Positions 1 through 5,499 of a stretch of DNA of 8,276 bases are shown piece after piece (positions within the stretch are counted from its first letter, which is position 1; each line of letters starts with the position of its first letter). A program made the position numbers and the translations under genes. Origin of the DNA: Planctomycetota bacterium (lineage in GTDB: Bacteria > Planctomycetota > Planctomycetia > Planctomycetales > Planctomycetaceae); NCBI GenBank assembly GCA_013151585.1, contig JAADHY010000780.1, positions 1-8,276 of the forward strand, given 5' to 3'. A model generated the notes under the pieces. That model saw only the letters and a list, made by a program, of their open reading frames with translations, searched no databases and was not told where the DNA came from.

Positions 1-249
1 CGCAAGAACACGCACGACCCGTTTCGCCGTTTCATCGTGCGGATCGTTAACCACGATCACCCAGTCACGCAAGGGCTGAAGGACTTCGAGACGACCGACG
101 AGCTTTACATCTGCCTGGAAGGAGATCGGCCGGTCGATCTGCTGGCGACGGCCCGATCCGTCAAGACGGGCAAAGACCATCCGATGGCTTTCGCGTTGAT
201 GTATGGTCAGGGGCGCGTTTTTCACACACCGCTGGGCCTGCCGACCTGA
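1..249 (+). CDS. ThuA-like domain protein, C-terminal part (5' end outside window, 3' end frameshifted)
   Basis: The frame is open from base 1, so only the last 82 residues are visible. The segment with NHDHPVTQGL, then FETTDELYICLEGD, LLATA, KDHPMAFALMYGQGRVFHTPLG matches the C-terminal half of ThuA-like proteins (class I glutamine-amidotransferase-like fold), which are abundant in planctomycetes. Members are linked to sugar utilisation, but the reaction of most is unproven. In relatives the GRVFH-x-x-LG motif is followed by HDV and about ten more residues, then an RRG-x-x-WAAG tail. Here the frame reaches TGA at 247-249 three codons after LG, while the expected tail (DLIRRGTAWAAGLTPR) is encoded at 243-290 in another frame, with TGA at 291-293. 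The gene is therefore probably truncated by a small deletion, or the base call or assembly is wrong. The family call is fairly sure; the product's function is not. Confidence 0.75.
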   Translation, partial: RKNTHDPFRRFIVRIVNHDHPVTQGLKDFETTDELYICLEGDRPVDLLATARSVKTGKDHPMAFALMYGQGRVFHTPLGLPT

Positions 250-293
250 TCCGCCGAGGGACGGCCTGGGCCGCCGGACTGACTCCGCGGTGA
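243..293 (+). pseudogene. Out-of-frame remnant of the ThuA-like C-terminus
   Basis: Read in the frame starting at 243, this encodes DLIRRGTAWAAGLTPR and a TGA stop, which looks like the normal last 16 residues of a ThuA-like protein. It overlaps the end of the upstream frame (TGA at 247-249) and has no start codon of its own. Only five bases (238-242) separate it from the conserved LG codons, where relatives have roughly a dozen codons. This fits a deletion of about 31 bases that also shifted the frame. The size is estimated from memory of the family, not from an alignment. Confidence 0.65.
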
Positions 294-332
294 CAGCATG
301 CATCCTGCCGGCCGAGTTCGCCGAGGCAGCGG

Positions 333-370
333 AAAAAAAGCCGCCGCCAGCCTTCAGGCCGGCAGCGGCT
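333..370 (-). terminator. Rho-independent terminator of nagB
   Basis: On the minus strand, 26 bases after the nagB stop, a 13-base-pair stem (arms 357-369 and 340-352, two G-T wobbles) closes a TGAA tetraloop at 353-356. It is followed directly by seven T residues (the A-run at 333-339 on the plus strand). An extra A-T pair (370/339) extends the stem. This is a textbook intrinsic terminator for nagB. The plus-strand ThuA-like gene converges on it, but the hairpin has no T-run in that direction. Confidence 0.9.
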
Positions 371-395
371 CAGGATGGTTAGGTGGTGCGATGGC

Positions 396-1178
396 TTACT
401 GCACCGGCGCTCCCGGCTTTTTCTCTTGGATCCAATCGTAGTAGTCCCGCATGGTCAGTTTCGAGGCGGCGTCTTCATCAATGAAGACGTGAGCGTCTGG
501 ATGCAGTTGCAACGCGCTCGCGGTGATCATGCTCGTGACCGGCCCCTCGATCATCTTGGCGACGGCGTCGGCCTTCTTTTCGCCGTTCGCGACCAACACC
601 AGCCGACGGGCTTCCAGAATCGTGCCAACACCCATCGTGATCGCATAAATGGGCACGTCCTCGACTTTGTCGAAGAACCGCGCGTTGTCTTCGATCGTCT
701 GACGGGCCAGCGTTTTCAGACGCGTGCGACTGCTCAGCGAACTGCCGGGCTCGTTAAAAGCAATGTGGCCGTCCGAACCGATTCCCAGGATTTGGATATC
801 GATTCCGCCACACTCCTTAATCCGCTGCTCATACCACTCACAGAAGGCCTTGTAGTTTTTCGTGGTCCCCGAGGGAATGTGGATGTTCTCTTTGGGAACG
901 TTGATGTCCTTGAAAAGATTCTCTTCCATGAAGTAGTGGTAAGACTGCGGGTGGTCGGCCGGGAGCCCGACATACTCGTCCAGGTTGAAGGTGACCACCT
1001 GGGAAAAGTCGAGGCCCTCTTCCTTGTGCATCCGAATCAACTCTTTGTACAGGCCCACGGGGGACGAACCGGTGGCCAAGCCCAACACCGCGTTCGGCTT
1101 CTGGTTGATCACGTCGGCGACCAACTGGGCGGCTTTCTTGGAAAGCTCTTCGTAGCTCTTACAAATGTTGACTTCCAT
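396..1178 (-). CDS. nagB: Glucosamine-6-phosphate deaminase NagB
   Basis: This 260-residue cytoplasmic enzyme converts glucosamine 6-phosphate to fructose 6-phosphate and ammonia, feeding amino sugars into glycolysis. Length and sequence fit the family over its whole extent. Visible motifs are the phosphate loop LGLATGSSPVGLY (32-44), FNLDEYVGL (64-72), GIGSDGHIAFNEPGSS (132-147), and TMGVGTILEAR (181-191). The catalytic residues known from the E. coli enzyme (Asp72, Asp141, His143, Glu148) appear here as Asp67, Asp136, His138 and Glu143, all at a constant offset of five. The ATG start has an AAGGAG ribosome site six bases upstream. The gene looks monocistronic: a candidate promoter and 247 non-coding bases lie upstream and a strong terminator lies downstream. 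No allosteric-site reading was attempted. The call is very secure. Confidence 0.97.
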   Translation of the reverse strand: MEVNICKSYEELSKKAAQLVADVINQKPNAVLGLATGSSPVGLYKELIRMHKEEGLDFSQVVTFNLDEYVGLPADHPQSYHYFMEENLFKDINVPKENIHIPSGTTKNYKAFCEWYEQRIKECGGIDIQILGIGSDGHIAFNEPGSSLSSRTRLKTLARQTIEDNARFFDKVEDVPIYAITMGVGTILEARRLVLVANGEKKADAVAKMIEGPVTSMITASALQLHPDAHVFIDEDAASKLTMRDYYDWIQEKKPGAPVQ

Positions 1179-1198
1179 TACAAGCTCCTTGTACGTCT

Positions 1199-1240
1199 CT
1201 ATCGTTGAGCGGTCGATAGGAGCAGCCCCGACGGCTGCTC
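1199..1240 (-). promoter_or_regulatory. Two tandem hairpins in the nagB leader
   Basis: Two inverted repeats lie side by side 21 to 62 bases upstream of the nagB ATG. CTATCG-N9-CGATAG spans 1199-1219, and the perfect 8-base GAGCAGCC-N5-GGCTGCTC spans 1220-1240. If transcription starts at the candidate promoter near 1274-1303, both fold in the 5' untranslated region and neither covers the AAGGAG site at 1185-1190. No T-run follows either, so they are not intrinsic terminators. They could be a protein or RNA-stability site; nothing identifies them as a known riboswitch, and glmS-type features were not seen. Confidence 0.4.
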
Positions 1241-1273
1241 ATCATCTCTCGGGCCCTGCTTCGTGAGCGGAGG

Positions 1274-1303
1274 ATTCTAGCGGAAGCTTTTGCCCAGTCG
1301 CAA
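1274..1303 (-). promoter_or_regulatory. Candidate sigma-70 promoter for nagB
   Basis: On the minus strand TTGCGA (1298-1303; four of six consensus positions) and TAGAAT (1274-1279; five of six) are separated by 18 bases. Transcription would start near 1267, giving a leader of about 90 bases that contains both hairpins at 1199-1240. The match is by eye only, and planctomycete promoters are poorly defined, so confidence is limited. Confidence 0.35.
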
Positions 1304-1425
1304 GCGACCGCTGACGGGAATCAAGAGAATCGCGGGAAAAGATACGGGATCATTAAGCCAGTCGTAGCAAATGAACCCGGCTCGGCTTCCTCGGGGAAGA
1401 ATTCACACCCATCCGGCGACTGAAT

Positions 1426-1872
1426 TCAGTTGGATAAGGGGCGAGGTGCCGTTTGCGATGCCCGGCGGATCAAGCCGATCAGCTTCTTGATCGACGTGAG
1501 CAAGGCGGCCTTCAGCTCGTCGTCAACCTTTTGGCTGAGGGGTGTCGTGTCCCATTGGATGCGGTGCCGGAGATGGACCAATCGTTCTCGCAACGTTTCC
1601 AGCTCGCGGGCGAGTTCAGGATCGACCGCGGTCAGCAAAGCCACCGGCGGTGGCTCGGTTTGAGAACTCGTGTCCCCTGCCGTCTGGCCGTCCAGCAACT
1701 CCAGTAGCTTCCCGATGACGGCGTCCGCCCATTGAGCGTCATGGCGTCCCTGGGGCTCACGCAGCAACGCCACCAGATCTTGCAGCAGCAATCCCACCAA
1801 CGGCAGCCGGTGATCTTCCGACCGGTTGCCGGTTTCGGTTTCCGGACGGTCGTCAACAGAAGCCGCCTTCAT
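1426..1872 (-). CDS. Hypothetical 148-residue helical protein
   Basis: I do not recognise a family. The ATG at 1870-1872 is chosen because AAGGAG sits seven bases upstream (1880-1885); a longer frame back to a TTG at 1932 has no such site. The predicted protein starts with an acidic, polar stretch (residues 1-22). A leucine-rich amphipathic segment follows (LPLVGLLLQDLVALLRE, about 23-39), then AVIGKLLELLDG (52-63), a Pro/Thr/Ser linker (about 64-76), and a charged helical segment (LARELETLRERLVHLRHRI, about 86-104). A Lys-rich helix (VDDELKAALLTSIKKLIGLIRRA) lies near the end. There is no signal peptide, transmembrane segment or Cys cluster. It lies on the same strand 148 bases after htrA, so read-through co-transcription is possible, but a large hairpin lies between. 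A coding gene is likely from start site, length and leucine/charge patterning. Confidence 0.65.
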   Translation of the reverse strand: MKAASVDDRPETETGNRSEDHRLPLVGLLLQDLVALLREPQGRHDAQWADAVIGKLLELLDGQTAGDTSSQTEPPPVALLTAVDPELARELETLRERLVHLRHRIQWDTTPLSQKVDDELKAALLTSIKKLIGLIRRASQTAPRPLSN

Positions 1873-1879
1873 GGTTTTT

Positions 1880-1885
1880 CTCCTT
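1880..1885 (-). promoter_or_regulatory. Ribosome binding site fixing the start of the 148-residue protein
   Basis: AAGGAG on the minus strand, seven bases before the ATG at 1870-1872. It favours this start over the upstream TTG at 1930-1932. Confidence 0.7.
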
Positions 1886-1965
1886 TCTGCTGCAGTCCGG
1901 CCAACTCGAACGGCCTGGCTCTTTCCGGACAAGCTGGCTGGCTTACGCTCGGCCGAACCGGAAGT

Positions 1966-2006
1966 CCGGCGGACCGGCCCGGAGCAGCTCCGAGCCGGAC
2001 CGCCGG
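1966..2006 (-). terminator. Long GC-rich imperfect hairpin after htrA
   Basis: Centred on base 1986, the arms pair at 18 of 20 positions (7, 5 and 6 base pairs separated by single mismatches at 1973/1999 and 1979/1993). It begins 14 bases after the htrA stop. No T-run follows on the minus strand, so it is not a standard intrinsic terminator. It may still stop or slow polymerase, or protect the htrA 3' end. A second short inverted repeat, CCGGA-AG-TCCGG, lies just beyond it at about 1959-1970. Confidence 0.5.
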
Positions 2007-2020
2007 CCGCTGGCCGGGGC

Positions 2021-3523
2021 TTAACGCGCTTTCAGGAACACAAATCGACTGAATCCCTGAGTCTTCACTTGCATTCGAATTCCCTCGCGTAGATTTGCTT
2101 TGCTCAGAGCGTCGCGGAAGCTGCGCGCGTCGGTCACTGGCTGACTGTTGACCGACACGATCACATCCTCCGGACGCAGACCCGCCGCCGCGGCCAAACC
2201 GCGGGGGTCCACTTCAATGACGACGACCCCTTTCTGGTTCTCGTCGTAGCCAAGCTGGGCCGCCAATTGAGGCGTCAACGTTCGCACCGTCAGACCGAGA
2301 TCGGTCGAGGAGGACGCCTCGCCGTTGTGGCTGACAATCACCTTCTCGTCCAACAAACCGATCTTCACATTGATCGTGTGATATCGTCCGTTACGGAACA
2401 CCTCAATGGCGACGGTCGAATCCGGTGGCGTCGCGGCCACTTCGTTTCGCAACTGGCTGGCGTTTTCCATCGCCTTTCCGTTGTAGCGAACAACGATGTC
2501 GCCCGGCTTCAGACCGGCCCGTTCCGCCGGACCGTCCTTGGTCACGTCTGCGATCAGAACTCCCCGTTCGCCTTTGAACCCGAAAGACTTTGCCAGATCG
2601 GGAGTCAGATTCTGAATGACGGCGCCCAAGTAACCGCGTTCCACGCGGCCATGTCGAATCAGGCTGTTCATAATCCGTTTCGCCATATTGATCGGAATCG
2701 CGAAGCCCACGCCGGCATACGATCCCGTCCGTGATGCGATCGCCGTGTTGATTCCGATCACCTCGCCACGCAGGTTGACCAATGGCCCGCCACTGTTGCC
2801 GCGGTTAATAGCGGCGTCGGTCTGAATGAAGTTCTCATAGTCGGCCAGACCGATCGTGCTGCGTCCTTTGGCGCTGATGATGCCCGCCGTCACCGTATTC
2901 TCCAAGCCGAACGGTCCGCCGACGGCCAATACCCAGTCGCCCACCTGGACTTCATCGGAATTCCCCAGCCGAGCTGGCTTTAAGTTGGAGGCCTCGATTT
3001 TCAGCACCGCGACGTCCGTCTTGGGATCGCGGCCAACAACTTTGGCGGGATATTCTTGGTGGTCTGACGTGCGAACCGTGATCCGGTCCGCCTCATCGAC
3101 GACGTGGCTATTCGTCAAAATGTAGCCGTCCTGGCTGACGATGACGCCGCTGCCGAAGCCCCGTTGAATCCCGCCTTGCGGAGGAACGGGGATGTCAAAG
3201 AACCGCCCAAAGTCTTCCCCGAAGAACCGCCGCAGTTCTTCCGGAACTCCGGGCCCGAAAGGACGAATTGATTGCACGTAACCGACGTGCTTCTCCGTCG
3301 TTACGCTGACGACCGACGGCCGAATCAAGTGAGCCGCTTGGCGGAAGGCCTGGGACAAATCGGTCGCTTGTCGAAGCGACTGAGCGCTGAAAGGCGTCTC
3401 CGAACGATCCTGGGCTGAGAGTCCCGGAAGAACGGCGGCGGTTCCAGCGACCAATCCGACGGCCAGCAGCAGGCCGAGTACGACGAAGATCCCTCTTGAT
3501 TGCCTGAATTTGCGTGTCATCAT
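2021..3523 (-). CDS. htrA: Do-like periplasmic serine protease with two PDZ domains (HtrA/DegP family)
   Basis: This 500-residue protein degrades or chaperones misfolded proteins in the cell envelope. Residues 1-37 form a basic N-terminus (MMTRKFRQSR) and a long hydrophobic segment ending near LSAQD, a signal peptide or signal anchor. The trypsin-like domain follows. The catalytic triad reads as His140 (TNSHVVDEAD), Asp170 (DPKTDVAVLKI) and Ser244 (AINRGNSGGPLVN). PDZ1 spans about 296-388 (YLGAVIQNLTPDLA, then GPAERAGLKPGDIV) and PDZ2 about 406-500 (GLAAAAGLRPEDVIVSVN). The length fits the DegP-like class with two PDZ domains. The start is the ATG at 3521-3523, five bases after GAGGAGG; the next ATG (3518-3520) is an alternative, and the ATG at 3592 lacks a ribosome site. 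No good promoter was found upstream. All catalytic residues are present, so an active protease is expected. Confidence 0.96.
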   Translation of the reverse strand: MMTRKFRQSRGIFVVLGLLLAVGLVAGTAAVLPGLSAQDRSETPFSAQSLRQATDLSQAFRQAAHLIRPSVVSVTTEKHVGYVQSIRPFGPGVPEELRRFFGEDFGRFFDIPVPPQGGIQRGFGSGVIVSQDGYILTNSHVVDEADRITVRTSDHQEYPAKVVGRDPKTDVAVLKIEASNLKPARLGNSDEVQVGDWVLAVGGPFGLENTVTAGIISAKGRSTIGLADYENFIQTDAAINRGNSGGPLVNLRGEVIGINTAIASRTGSYAGVGFAIPINMAKRIMNSLIRHGRVERGYLGAVIQNLTPDLAKSFGFKGERGVLIADVTKDGPAERAGLKPGDIVVRYNGKAMENASQLRNEVAATPPDSTVAIEVFRNGRYHTINVKIGLLDEKVIVSHNGEASSSTDLGLTVRTLTPQLAAQLGYDENQKGVVVIEVDPRGLAAAAGLRPEDVIVSVNSQPVTDARSFRDALSKANLREGIRMQVKTQGFSRFVFLKAR

Positions 3524-3528
3524 TGCTA

Positions 3529-3535
3529 CCTCCTC
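3529..3535 (-). promoter_or_regulatory. Strong ribosome binding site of htrA
   Basis: GAGGAGG on the minus strand, five bases before the ATG at 3521-3523 and eight before the adjacent ATG at 3518-3520. It rules in one of these two starts and rules out the upstream ATG at 3590-3592. Confidence 0.8.
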
Positions 3536-3552
3536 AAATTGAAAGCCTCGCC

Positions 3553-3632
3553 TTGATCCTTCATCCGACTGGGGGGCAGATGTTGCCGCCATCGGCCGGA
3601 CGACACAAAAAGCAGTTGATCCTTCGAAGGAT
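3553..3632. repeat. GAAGGATCAA direct repeat and 14-base palindrome upstream of htrA
   Basis: TTGATCCTTC occurs at 3553-3562 and again at 3616-3625, exactly 63 bases apart, about six turns of the helix. The distal copy is part of a perfect 14-base palindrome, ATCCTTCGAAGGAT (3619-3632). The proximal copy lies 30 bases upstream of the htrA ATG. The arrangement suggests a possible operator pair for htrA; no known regulator was matched. Confidence 0.4.
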
Positions 3633-4109
3633 TGTGCCTCAGTTCGTCGTTTTTCACGCTCGGCGACCTAGCACAGCGGTCTGCTCCAAACACCATCTTG
3701 GATCATGCACATCCTGTGCCGGCCACAGACCCACAGCAATCTTCCGGCGTAACCCGTTGTCAATACGCAGCTTGTGGATCGCCTCTGCAATGCCGCGGTG
3801 TATGGCTGCCACCTTGGCAGGGGCAAGGAGCGTTTCGGTTGCTGCAAAATTGGCAGGGAGGGCAACTCACGCTCGCCCCTGAGGCGAACGGCAAAGATGT
3901 TAGGAGGGCAGGGGGACGCCTTGCTGGTCGATCTTTGATCGCGTGGCGCGGAGCGAAGCTGGGCGGCGAAAGCTTCGTAGACTCGGGAAGCAGTCGCGCG
4001 TCGAGCAGGCGCCTCGCTTGCTTTGTCCGTCTCTGTCCGTGCAACTTGGTCGAGCAGAGAGTTTGCGAGCGCCAAGCCGGGCAGGAAGATGGGCCAACGA
4101 AACCTTTTT

Positions 4110-4121
4110 GATCCGCGGATC
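4110..4121. repeat. 12-base perfect palindrome GATCCGCGGATC
   Basis: A perfect palindrome preceded on the plus strand by five T residues. It shares the TTGATCC start with the repeats upstream of htrA. It lies about 70 bases beyond the stop of the DUF6807 gene. On the minus strand it is followed by A residues, so it is not an intrinsic terminator for that gene. Confidence 0.35.
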
Positions 4122-4191
4122 GACGGAACGCTTTTGAGGCCGGGGCGGAGGTCCGCCTGCTCTGTTGCGCCGCGAGCCAGAATGGTTCAGG

Positions 4192-5424
4192 TTACGGTCG
4201 GGGCATCGCCGGAGAAAGTTCGTATAGACCCTGGTGGTCCGCGACGCGAGCTTGGCGAGCGTCGCCACGGTGGATAAGAACGCGCTGATGCAGGGTCAGG
4301 GGCTGGTTTTTCGGCAGCGGGACGGCGTAGCGACCGGGGTAGATCACGTTTTGCGGTCCGTAGTGTCGCAGCAGCCATCGGGGCGGAAACTCAGGCAGCG
4401 ACGGATGACATAGAATTGCCGCGCCCGAAACCGCCTTCCCACCCGCAAACAAGCCGCTCACATCCACGTAACGACCTTTCGCGCCGACGGCATCCTGCTT
4501 CAAGCGGCCGGAGTCATTCACAATCGCGATGCCTTGAGGTGGTCGGAAACGCACAGTGAACCCGGAATAGCCTTTGACGTTCTCCGCGCCGCCGATCCGG
4601 ACGTCGTCCAGCAGGGCGTGCAGTGTGATGGCGAAGTCGACGTACTGAAAATCTTCGACGGCCCGGAACAGGCGGATCGACGTTTCTTCCTGGACGATAG
4701 GGATCGGCCGACCCTGTTTGTCAGCGACCAGCGGGCTGGTCCAGTGGACGGTCACGTGGAGCGTCGCGAAAAGGGGCCCCTGTTCCAGAATCTCGGCCTT
4801 TTTCACCACCGGCAAGAAATCCTTGTCCGCCCAAGCGTCGCCCGCTCGCTTTTGTCCCACCCAGATCTGGTGCCAAGCCCAGAAAACTCCGTGATGGTGC
4901 CGGTGATCGCGCGGGAAGTCTTCCGTGAGCGTTTCACCGTCCAGTCCCAAAAGGGGATGGACATAGTTGGCGCTGACGTGAGCCCCGCCGTCCAGCGAGT
5001 GCGGCTTTTTCTGATAAAACATCACCGGCCGGCCGCGATCGTAAAACTGGAAGCCTGCGTCCGTTTCTTCGATGGTGACCGCGGCGTTGAAGCACGCGGC
5101 CGTGGCGCAGCACCAGATCGTCTGACCGGGCAGCTCCGGCCGGTCGACGGGCAGGAAACAGAGCACCTCGCCGGATTGAGGGTCATACTGAGACAGAATC
5201 GGGCCGATGCCCCAGTCGCCGTTCCACACTTGCACCACCGTCGAAGGCAGGCAACCGCGGACCAGTTGCCCATGCAGCAAAACGGGCAATCCCGTGGGAC
5301 AGTCTTTGGGAATCTCGAAACTCACCACGGCCGCCCTCGGCCGCCGGGCCGCCAGAGCTTGTGAAACATCGATCGAGACGGGAAGGACAAGCAGCACAGC
5401 GAAGGACATGCACATCGTTCTCAT
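4192..5424 (-). CDS. Exported DUF6807 (PmoA-like) family protein
   Basis: This 410-residue protein has an N-terminal signal peptide (residues 1-25: MRTMC, hydrophobic FAVLLVLPV, Ala-x-Ala-like end LAA). The body carries the hallmark of the DUF6807 family, common in planctomycetes and often annotated as 'methane oxygenase PmoA' although no such activity is shown. The hallmark is YVHPLLGLDGETLTEDFPRD (154-173), then HRHHHGVFWAWHQ (174-186). Other family-like parts are NVKGYSGFTVRF (282-293) and YGPQNVIYPGRYAVPLP (355-371), ending in LHQRVLIHRGDA (378-389). The dense His cluster (174, 176-178, 185) suggests metal or ligand binding; this is inference. Start: ATG with GAGGAG six bases upstream. 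It lies 75 bases after the glycosidase-like gene on the same strand and is probably in its operon. This fits a role in extracytoplasmic handling of sugars or glycosides, but the biochemistry is unknown. Confidence 0.88.
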   Translation of the reverse strand: MRTMCMSFAVLLVLPVSIDVSQALAARRPRAAVVSFEIPKDCPTGLPVLLHGQLVRGCLPSTVVQVWNGDWGIGPILSQYDPQSGEVLCFLPVDRPELPGQTIWCCATAACFNAAVTIEETDAGFQFYDRGRPVMFYQKKPHSLDGGAHVSANYVHPLLGLDGETLTEDFPRDHRHHHGVFWAWHQIWVGQKRAGDAWADKDFLPVVKKAEILEQGPLFATLHVTVHWTSPLVADKQGRPIPIVQEETSIRLFRAVEDFQYVDFAITLHALLDDVRIGGAENVKGYSGFTVRFRPPQGIAIVNDSGRLKQDAVGAKGRYVDVSGLFAGGKAVSGAAILCHPSLPEFPPRWLLRHYGPQNVIYPGRYAVPLPKNQPLTLHQRVLIHRGDARQARVADHQGLYELSPAMPRP

Positions 5425-5499
5425 GGCAAGCTCCTCATGATCAGATCGGAGACTCTGGGTCTACGTTCCCGATTTCAGGGGCGCGGCTCCAGGTGCCGC

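Larger units (their letters stand above)
3524..4191. other. 668-base intergenic region without a convincing gene
   Basis: It lies between the htrA start and the DUF6807 gene stop, both on the minus strand. Open frames exist in several phases on both strands because stops are rare in GC-rich DNA. Their translations are rich in Arg, Pro, Ser and Cys with no family-like motif, and none has a good ribosome site. Structure seen: a 14-base palindrome at 3619-3632, a 12-base palindrome at 4110-4121, a repeated GAAGGATCAA upstream of htrA, and a loose 18-base direct repeat (GCTGC-N4-TTGGCAGGG at 3805-3822 and 3841-3858). Short hairpins are at 3873-3887, 3954-3977 and 4144-4157. No intrinsic terminator with a T-run was found for the DUF6807 gene. 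A minus-strand TTGACA (3758-3763) has no fitting -10 box. Confidence 0.6.

Noticed and set aside
375..1208. Long plus-strand open frame (277 codons) opposite nagB
   Set aside because: It is antisense to an unmistakable nagB, its translation has no family-like motif, and it crosses the nagB ribosome site and hairpins.
3735..3763. Minus-strand TTGACA at 3758-3763 as the htrA promoter
   Set aside because: No acceptable -10 box lies 16-18 bases away (ATTGCT matches only two positions), and it is more than 200 bases from the htrA start.
4144..4157. GGCGGA-GG-TCCGCC as terminator of the DUF6807 gene
   Set aside because: The loop would be only two bases and no T-run follows on the minus strand, so it does not qualify as an intrinsic terminator.
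3632..4268. Overlapping open frames on both strands in the gap between htrA and the DUF6807 gene
   Set aside because: Several phases are open at once, compositions are Arg/Pro/Ser/Cys-rich, and none has a good ribosome site or recognised motif. They are typical of stop-poor GC-rich spacer.
4534..5364. Plus-strand open frame of 276 codons opposite the DUF6807 gene
   Set aside because: Antisense to a gene with family hallmarks and a signal peptide; rich in Arg, Asp and Pro without recognisable motifs.
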